Below, piece by piece: positions 1-5,237 of a stretch of 5,237 bases of DNA. The stretch spans positions 2,368 to 7,604 of the forward strand of contig JAJYGL010000237.1 in NCBI GenBank assembly GCA_021790625.1, in the 5' to 3' direction. The translations under genes and the position numbers were made by a program. Each line of letters opens with the position of its first letter. Within the stretch, counting starts at the first letter, position 1. Under the pieces are notes generated by a model. The model did no database searches and was not told where the DNA came from. It worked only from the letters and a program-made list of their open reading frames with translations. The DNA is from Pseudomonadota bacterium. Lineage in GTDB: Bacteria > Pseudomonadota > Gammaproteobacteria > Burkholderiales > Sulfuriferulaceae.

Positions 1-1254
1 ACGGCCCGATATGGTAGTCCGGATGCTTTGCGCTCGTTTATCGATGCGTGCCATGCTGAACAGATTGGTGTGTTGCTCGATTGGGTGCCGGCGCATTTTC
101 CCCGCGATGATTTCGCGTTGGCGCGGTTTGTCGGTGAACCGGTATACGAACATGCCGACCCTCGTCGTGGAGAGCACAAAGAATGGGGAACACTGGTATT
201 TGACTATGGGCGTCACGAAGTCCGCAATTTTCTGATTGCCAATGCGCTGTACTGGATCCAGGAATTCCATTTTGACGGATTGCGGGTGGACGCGGTTGCA
301 TCGATGATTTATCTGGATTATTCCCGCAAGGATGGGGAATGGGCGCCCAACCAGTTTGGTGGCAGGGAAAATCTGGAAGCGTTGGCTTTCTTGCGTGAAC
401 TCAATACAGTGATCCATGGCCAGTTTGCTGGTGTGCTGACGATTGCTGAAGAATCAACGGCTTGGCCAATGGTGTCGCGTCCAGTCGAGTTGGGTGGACT
501 GGGTTTTTCCATGAAATGGAATATGGGGTGGATGAATGACAACCTGGTTTATATTGCCCAGGATCCTGTACATCGCAAGTATTATCACAACCAATTAACC
601 TTTAGTCAGATTTACGCGTATACGGAAAACTTTGTGTTGCCTTTGTCTCATGATGAAGTGGTGCACATGAAAGGCAGCTTGCTGGATAAAATGCCCGGCG
701 ATTATTGGCAGCGCTTTGCCAATTTGCGCCTGTTCTACGCTTGGCAGTATGCCCATCCGGGCAAGAAGTTGCTGTTCATGGGGGGAGAGTTTGCCCAGTG
801 GAATGAGTGGCGTGTTAGTGGTGCGCTGGACTGGGAACTGGTGGGATTTCCGATTCATGCCGGTGTGATGCGTTTGGTGACGGATTTGAACCGAATATAT
901 CGCACGGAAATGGCGCTGCACTGGCATGATTTTGATGCGCAGGGTTTTTCGTGGATTGATTGTCATGACAGCGATCAGTCTGTGTTGAGCCTGATGCGTC
1001 GCGCTGGTGATGACATTGTGGTGGTGGTGTTGAATTTTACGCCGGTTCTGCGGGGAAATTACCGTATCGGAGTGCCGCATGCTGGTGAATATGTGGAATT
1101 TTTGAATACGGATTCGGAATTTTATGGTGGTAGTAATGTAGGCAATGCCGGATTGTTGGTGAGCGAAGCGATGGCCTGGATGGGTTTTGAGCAATCGCTG
1201 GTGTTACAAGTGCCGCCGTTGGGCGCGATATTTCTGAAATTGGCGGTGCATTGA
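1..1254 (+). CDS. glgB: 1,4-alpha-glucan (glycogen) branching enzyme GlgB, 3' part, 5' end outside the window
   Basis: The enzyme cleaves an alpha-1,4-glucan chain and transfers the piece to a 6-hydroxyl, making the alpha-1,6 branches of glycogen in the cytoplasm (GH13 family). The frame is open from base 1 and gives 417 residues before TGA at 1252-1254. The four GH13 regions are present: DWVPAHF (79-99); GLRVDAV with the nucleophile Asp at 289-291; TIAEES with the acid/base Glu at 448-450; and LSHDEVVH with the third catalytic Asp at 652-654. Spacings between these residues equal those remembered for E. coli GlgB (Asp335, Asp405, Glu458, Asp526), so about 308 N-terminal residues, with the N-terminal and CBM48-type domains, are missing only because the window starts here. 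The last 100 or so residues fit the C-terminal beta domain (NFTP, LNTDS, PPLGAIFL). The true start is not visible; TTG at 28 lies inside the catalytic domain. One oddity is Met at 667-669, where Gly is usual (VVHGK). glgA follows after one base. Identity is very secure. Confidence 0.97.
   Translation, partial: TARYGSPDALRSFIDACHAEQIGVLLDWVPAHFPRDDFALARFVGEPVYEHADPRRGEHKEWGTLVFDYGRHEVRNFLIANALYWIQEFHFDGLRVDAVASMIYLDYSRKDGEWAPNQFGGRENLEALAFLRELNTVIHGQFAGVLTIAEESTAWPMVSRPVELGGLGFSMKWNMGWMNDNLVYIAQDPVHRKYYHNQLTFSQIYAYTENFVLPLSHDEVVHMKGSLLDKMPGDYWQRFANLRLFYAWQYAHPGKKLLFMGGEFAQWNEWRVSGALDWELVGFPIHAGVMRLVTDLNRIYRTEMALHWHDFDAQGFSWIDCHDSDQSVLSLMRRAGDDIVVVVLNFTPVLRGNYRIGVPHAGEYVEFLNTDSEFYGGSNVGNAGLLVSEAMAWMGFEQSLVLQVPPLGAIFLKLAVH
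1242..1246 (+). promoter_or_regulatory. weak candidate ribosome binding site of glgA
   Basis: GGCGG lies inside the last codons of glgB, 9 bases before the ATG at 1256. It is only a partial match to the Shine-Dalgarno consensus, and no better purine run is seen near this start. Since glgB stops one base before the ATG, glgA is probably translated mainly by ribosomes finishing glgB (inference). Confidence 0.3.
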
Positions 1255-1255
1255 C

Positions 1256-2755
1256 ATGGGTGTGCATAGTGTAATACGGGTGCTGTGTGCGGTCAGCGAG
1301 GTATATCCGCTCACCAAGACAGGCGGTTTGGGTGATGTCGCCTACAGTTTGCCTCACGCCTTGCACCGGGTTGGCGCAGATGTGCGTCTGGTTTTGCCCG
1401 CCTATCGATCCGTGTTGATGCAATTGACGAATATTCGTATCCTCGGTTGGTTGATGCTCGCCGGGGCGGAGCGGGAACATTCGGTGCGTATTCTGGAAAC
1501 GCGTCCGGAAGGATTTGATTTTCCGGTTTGGCTGGTAGATTGCCCGGTTTTGTTTGACCGTCCGGGCAATCCATACGTTGATGAAGATGATCGCAATTGG
1601 CCGGACAACGCTGAGCGGTTTGCCGTGCTGTCCCGTGCCGTAGTTGCCTTGGCACAGGACAGGCTGTCCATTGGGTGGACACCTGATGTCGTGCATGCAA
1701 ACGATTGGCAAACAGGGCTGGTGCCGGCACTGTTGTCTACTATCCCGCAACGGCCAAAATCGATTTTCACCATTCATAACCTTGCCTATGGCGGACATTT
1801 TAGCCAGGAAACGTATCACGCATTAGGTTTGCCTCGTGCGTGGTGGCGGGTGGATGGTATCGAATTTTACGGCGGATTCTCCATGCTGAAAGCTGGCATT
1901 GTTTATGCCGATGAAGTGACAACAGTCAGCCCGACATATGCCAGAGAGATTTGTACTGCAGAGTATGGTTGTGGTTTGGAAGGAGTATTGCAGGTATTTC
2001 GCCAAAAGTTGCATGGAATTTTGAATGGTATCGATGAGTCTGTGTGGGATCCGCAAACGGATCCGTATTTGTCTGCGCATTATTCGGCAGAACGTCGTCA
2101 TCCAGGCAAGATATTGAATAAACAGGCGATTCTTCATCATTTCAATATGTTTTGTGACGAGCGATGTTTGCAGGTGCCGCTGATTGGCATGGTCAGTCGT
2201 CTGGTAGCGCAAAAAGGAGTGGATTTGGTGCTGGCAGCAATGCCGCACTGGCTGGAACATACCGACGCGCGTTTCGTGGTCGTGGGTAGCGGGCAGGCAG
2301 AATACGAGCAGCAGTGGTTGGCGTTGCAGGCGCAACACCCGCAGCGTATCGGGGTTTTTATTGGTTATGACGAGATGCTGGCGCATCTGGTCGAAGCGGG
2401 TGCAGACATGTTTCTCATGCCATCGCGTTTTGAACCTTGTGGATTGAATCAGATGTACAGTTTGCGCTATGGCACACCGCCCATTGTGTATCGCACCGGT
2501 GGGCTGGCAGACACGGTGTTCGATGCGACTGACGAGCATGTTGCGGCAGGTATTGCGAATGGATTTGTATTTGATGAAATGAGTGTGACAGGATTGCAGG
2601 ATGCCGTTGCGCGCGCGTTGGCGTGTTATGCGCAACATCGGCGCTGGCAGGCGTTGCAGCGCACCGGAATGAGACAGTCATTTGGCTGGGATCATAGTGC
2701 TGCTGCCTATATGGCACTGTATCGTGGATTACCCACTATACGGGAAAAAGTGTGA
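1256..2755 (+). CDS. glgA: Glycogen synthase GlgA (ADP-glucose dependent), complete
   Basis: The enzyme transfers glucose from ADP-glucose to the non-reducing end of an alpha-1,4-glucan in the cytoplasm. It is a GT5-family retaining transferase with two Rossmann-like halves. The product is 499 residues (E. coli: 477); the excess is spread over a slightly longer N-terminus, small internal insertions and the C-terminus. N-terminal half: KTGGL with Lys21 (ADP-glucose contact), DVVHANDW (from residue 144), TIHNLAY with His174, then LKAGI and TTVSPTYA. C-terminal half: NGID, SRLVAQKG with Arg315 and Lys320, and SRFEPCGL with Glu393 and Cys395, then RTGGLADTV. These match E. coli Lys15, His161, Arg300, Lys305, Glu377 and Cys379. 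ATG 1256 is preferred because it sits directly behind the glgB stop; GTG 1262 would give nearly the same protein. The stop TGA at 2753-2755 is followed 9 bases later by glgP, in the same frame. Nothing suggests loss of function. Confidence 0.97.
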   Translation: MGVHSVIRVLCAVSEVYPLTKTGGLGDVAYSLPHALHRVGADVRLVLPAYRSVLMQLTNIRILGWLMLAGAEREHSVRILETRPEGFDFPVWLVDCPVLFDRPGNPYVDEDDRNWPDNAERFAVLSRAVVALAQDRLSIGWTPDVVHANDWQTGLVPALLSTIPQRPKSIFTIHNLAYGGHFSQETYHALGLPRAWWRVDGIEFYGGFSMLKAGIVYADEVTTVSPTYAREICTAEYGCGLEGVLQVFRQKLHGILNGIDESVWDPQTDPYLSAHYSAERRHPGKILNKQAILHHFNMFCDERCLQVPLIGMVSRLVAQKGVDLVLAAMPHWLEHTDARFVVVGSGQAEYEQQWLALQAQHPQRIGVFIGYDEMLAHLVEAGADMFLMPSRFEPCGLNQMYSLRYGTPPIVYRTGGLADTVFDATDEHVAAGIANGFVFDEMSVTGLQDAVARALACYAQHRRWQALQRTGMRQSFGWDHSAAAYMALYRGLPTIREKV

Positions 2756-2758
2756 GGA
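2755..2758 (+). promoter_or_regulatory. ribosome binding site of glgP, overlapping the glgA stop
   Basis: AGGA, part of GTGAGGAA at 2752-2759, stands 6 bases before GTG 2765 and shares its first base with the glgA stop codon TGA. This site decides the glgP start: the next in-frame ATG (2867) would remove N-terminal sequence conserved in the phosphorylase family and has no comparable purine run in front of it. Confidence 0.65.
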
Positions 2759-2764
2759 ATTGAA

Positions 2765-5237
2765 GTGGTCAAGACCGGAAAATACGAAACCATCAACTAT
2801 CGACCTTATCGTCTGGAGCCTCTGCCTAATGATGCAGCCTCTATTGGCAGTGATTTCAAGCATTATATGTCATATCGCCTGGGACGCTTTCCGGGCTGTG
2901 CTTCTATCTATATTTATGAAGCGCTGGCGTACACAATACGGGATCGCTTGATGGGCGATTGGCGTCATACATGGAATTTGCAGTGGAGCCCGGGCGTACG
3001 TCGTGTTCAGTATATGTCGATGGAGTTTTTGATTGGCCGGGCTCTGGGCAATCATTTACTGAATATGGGCATCGAAACCGAGGCCGCGCAGGCCATGCTG
3101 GATTATAGCTATAAACTGGAAGAAGTGGCCGAGGACGAGTTGGATGCCGGTTTGGGTAACGGCGGTCTTGGCCGTCTGGCGGCGTGCTTCATGGACAGTT
3201 GCGCGACCATGGGATTGCCGGTCATGGGATATGGCATCCGTTACGAATATGGCATGTTTCGTCAGTATATCGAAAATGGCTTTCAGAAAGAGGCCGCGGA
3301 TTTATGGCTGCAAAATGGCAATCCCTGGGAGGTCGAGCGTATCGAATACAGCCAGCTTGTGCATTTTGGCGGACATACCGAGCAATATACCGGTGAGCAT
3401 GGACATTTGCGCGTGCGCTGGATGAATACCAACGATGTCGTGGCTATTCCGTTCGACATGCCGATTTCCGGCTATCGCAACCACACTGTCAATACGTTGC
3501 GCTTGTGGAAAGCTGCCGCAACCGAAGAATTCAATCTGGCAGAATTCAATGCGGGCAGTTATACGGAAGCAGTGCAATCAAAAAATCAGGCTGAAGATAT
3601 TTCTATGGTGCTGTATCCGAATGACAGCAGCGAGAACGGCAAGGAATTACGTCTGCGGCAACAATATTTTCTTGCCTCCGCTAGTCTGAAAGATGCTTTT
3701 CGGGTGTCCATGCGGCATGGCCCTTTTGATTTACAGCGGTTTGCCGAAGAAAACCTGTTTCAGATGAATGATACCCATCCGACTATCGCCGTCGCTGAAA
3801 TGATGCGGTTGTTGCTGGATATTCAGCATGTCGAATGGGATGCTGCCTGGGCAGCGACGACACGCTGTATGGCGTATACCAATCATACGCTGTTGCCGGA
3901 GGCGCTGGAAAGATGGCCGGTTGCCCTGTTTGAGCGCCTGTTGCCCCGTTTGCTGGAAATCATATACGAGATTAATGCCAGATTTTTGAGGACGGTTTCC
4001 ATGAAGTGGCCGGGTGATACGGAACGCTTGAAGCGTCTGTCTATCATTGAAGAAGGTCCGGTGCGCCATGTGCGCATGGCATGGCTTGCCATCGTGGGCA
4101 GTTGTTCGGTGAATGGTGTCGCTGCCCTGCATTCTCGCCTGCTCAGCGAAGGGCTGTTTCACGATTTTTATCAATTGTGGCCAGAAAAATTCAACAATAA
4201 AACCAATGGCGTTACACCCAGGCGTTGGGTAGCGCACGCCAATCCGGCGATGACCGCGCTGATTTCCGAGTTCATCGGTGATGGCTGGATAGCGGATTTC
4301 AGCCAGATAAGTCAGCTCAAACCTTATGCTGACGCCAAACATGCTTTATTTCATGGGCGATGGAGAGAAATCAAACGTGCCAACAAAGAGCGATTGGCTC
4401 GCATGGTGGCGGCGGAATGCGGTGTCGAGTTCAATCCGGATGCGTTATTTGACGTGCAGGTAAAGCGGATTCACGAGTATAAGCGCCAGTTGTTGAACGT
4501 GCTGCATATGATTTATCTTTATTTGCGTATCAAGCACGGGAAGACCGAAAACTGGGTCAACCGTTGCATATTGGTCGGGGGCAAGGCTGCGCCTGGCTAC
4601 CGCATGGCGAAAAAAATCATCAAGCTCGTCAATAATGTGGCGCAGGTGGTGAACGTAGATCCCGATGTTGGCGACAAACTGAAAATCGCCTTTTTGCCAA
4701 ATTATCGCGTTTCCAGTATGGAAGTGATTGCACCGGCTACGGATTTATCCGAACAGATTTCGACCGCGGGCAAGGAGGCTTCTGGAACTGGTAATATGAA
4801 ATTCATGATGAACGGCGCAGTGACCATTGGAACATATGATGGTGCCAACATTGAAATTCTGGATGCTGTTGGAAGCGATAATTTCTTTCTGTTCGGTTTG
4901 CGTGCTGACGAGATTGATGATTTGCACCATACGTACCGGCCATGGGAGTATCTTGAAAAAGATGAGGAACTGGCGGCAGTGCTGGATTTGCTGCGCAGCG
5001 GACACTTCAGCCTGAATGAACCTGGCATTTTTAATGCTGTGCTGGATGCCTTGTTGAGCCCATCCGATCCCTGGATGGTGCTGGCGGATTTTCGTGCGTA
5101 TGTCGATGCGCAACAGCAAGTGTCCATCGCGTGGCAGGACACCGAACGCTGGACCCGCATGAGTATCTTGAACACCGCCTCCAGCGGTTTCTTTTCCAGC
5201 GATCGCACCATACAGGAATACAATCGCGATATCTGGA
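2765..5237 (+). CDS. glgP: Glycogen/alpha-glucan phosphorylase GlgP, nearly complete, 3' end outside the window
   Basis: This PLP-dependent GT35 enzyme splits terminal alpha-1,4-linked glucose with phosphate, giving glucose-1-phosphate in the cytoplasm. The frame is open from GTG 2765 to the edge: 824 codons plus one base. The last codons (SSDRTIQEY, then DIW) match the extreme C-terminus of the family, so probably only a handful to about 20 residues are missing. Motifs in order: MEFLIGRALGN; LGNGGLGRLAACF (from residue 130); YGIRYEYGMF; NDTHP with Asp336; YTNHTLLPEALE with His374; NNKTNGVTPRRW; VQVKRIHEYKRQ with Lys567, Arg568 and Lys573; and EASGTGNMKF with Glu671 and the PLP-binding Lys679 (4799-4801). 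They correspond to Asp339, His377, Lys568, Arg569, Lys574, Glu672 and Lys680 of rabbit muscle phosphorylase. KRIHEYKRQLLN and NMKF favour GlgP over the MalP type, though both use alpha-1,4-glucans. The long C-terminal extension of some eukaryotic forms cannot be judged. Some usually conserved positions differ (residues 440, 447 and 647-660). Confidence 0.96.
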   Translation, partial: MVKTGKYETINYRPYRLEPLPNDAASIGSDFKHYMSYRLGRFPGCASIYIYEALAYTIRDRLMGDWRHTWNLQWSPGVRRVQYMSMEFLIGRALGNHLLNMGIETEAAQAMLDYSYKLEEVAEDELDAGLGNGGLGRLAACFMDSCATMGLPVMGYGIRYEYGMFRQYIENGFQKEAADLWLQNGNPWEVERIEYSQLVHFGGHTEQYTGEHGHLRVRWMNTNDVVAIPFDMPISGYRNHTVNTLRLWKAAATEEFNLAEFNAGSYTEAVQSKNQAEDISMVLYPNDSSENGKELRLRQQYFLASASLKDAFRVSMRHGPFDLQRFAEENLFQMNDTHPTIAVAEMMRLLLDIQHVEWDAAWAATTRCMAYTNHTLLPEALERWPVALFERLLPRLLEIIYEINARFLRTVSMKWPGDTERLKRLSIIEEGPVRHVRMAWLAIVGSCSVNGVAALHSRLLSEGLFHDFYQLWPEKFNNKTNGVTPRRWVAHANPAMTALISEFIGDGWIADFSQISQLKPYADAKHALFHGRWREIKRANKERLARMVAAECGVEFNPDALFDVQVKRIHEYKRQLLNVLHMIYLYLRIKHGKTENWVNRCILVGGKAAPGYRMAKKIIKLVNNVAQVVNVDPDVGDKLKIAFLPNYRVSSMEVIAPATDLSEQISTAGKEASGTGNMKFMMNGAVTIGTYDGANIEILDAVGSDNFFLFGLRADEIDDLHHTYRPWEYLEKDEELAAVLDLLRSGHFSLNEPGIFNAVLDALLSPSDPWMVLADFRAYVDAQQQVSIAWQDTERWTRMSILNTASSGFFSSDRTIQEYNRDIW

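Noticed and set aside
595..1194. Minus-strand open frame (199 codons) inside glgB
   Set aside because: It is antisense to the GlgB catalytic and C-terminal regions; the low-quality His/Gln/Thr-rich product looks like a shadow.
1037..1819. Minus-strand open frame (260 codons) across the glgB/glgA junction
   Set aside because: It overlaps two conserved genes on the other strand and its product shows no family motif.
2047..2065. Direct repeat GGATCCG, 5-base gap, GGATCCG
   Set aside because: It encodes WDPQTDP, matching a D-P-rich stretch conserved in GlgA, so it is explained by coding.
1823..2638. Long minus-strand open frame (271 codons) opposite glgA
   Set aside because: It is an antisense shadow of a clearly real gene; the product is rich in His, Arg, Gln and Thr, with no recognisable domain and no ribosome site that I could find.
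2682..2735. Possible internal promoter (TTGGCT and TATATG) ahead of glgP
   Set aside because: The spacing is about 20 bases and the matches are poor; the bases encode the conserved GlgA C-terminus.
2756..2764. Possible terminator between glgA and glgP
   Set aside because: The gap is only 9 bases and holds no inverted repeat or T-run.
2682..2951. Plus-strand frame of 89 codons spanning the glgA/glgP junction, with hydrophobic stretches
   Set aside because: It is out of frame with both conserved proteins that cover the same DNA; the hydrophobic look follows from the codon shift.
3528..3552. Repeat of GAATTCAAT
   Set aside because: It encodes EFNLAEFNAG, which corresponds to the conserved FNLxxFNxG segment of phosphorylases.
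3731..4342. Minus-strand open frame (203 codons) inside glgP, and a similar one at 4702-5223
   Set aside because: Both lie opposite fully conserved GlgP sequence and show no recognisable motif.

Overview
The window holds three consecutive plus-strand genes of bacterial glycogen (alpha-1,4/alpha-1,6-glucan) metabolism, packed head to tail with almost no intergenic DNA: the 3' part of glgB (branching enzyme, 1-1254), a complete glgA (glycogen synthase, 1256-2755) and a nearly complete glgP (glycogen phosphorylase, 2765-5237, running off the right edge). There is no non-coding stretch longer than 9 bases. I see no tRNA, rRNA, mobile element, CRISPR array, integrase or convincing terminator.

Organism: a bacterium. 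GlgA and GlgB are of the bacterial ADP-glucose type, the G+C content looks close to one half by eye, TTG is a frequent leucine codon, and one gene starts with GTG behind a Shine-Dalgarno sequence. Overall similarity to proteobacterial enzymes suggests a Gram-negative proteobacterium (gamma or beta). That assignment is an inference and of low confidence; the sequence does not allow a genus call.

How the genes work together: GlgA extends alpha-1,4 chains from ADP-glucose. GlgB cuts such chains and re-attaches the pieces through alpha-1,6 bonds, giving branched glycogen. GlgP removes glucose from the outer chain ends with phosphate, releasing glucose-1-phosphate. The synthetic and the mobilising enzyme are therefore very likely on one transcript. 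The ADP-glucose supplier (GlgC), the debranching enzyme (GlgX) and phosphoglucomutase are not in this window and may lie in the flanks or elsewhere.

All key catalytic residues of the three enzymes can be found at the expected spacing, so all appear functional. I found no sign of a previously undescribed system. The points worth a second look are modest: the tight gene junctions, the shared reading frame of glgA and glgP, and a few substitutions in otherwise well conserved motifs.
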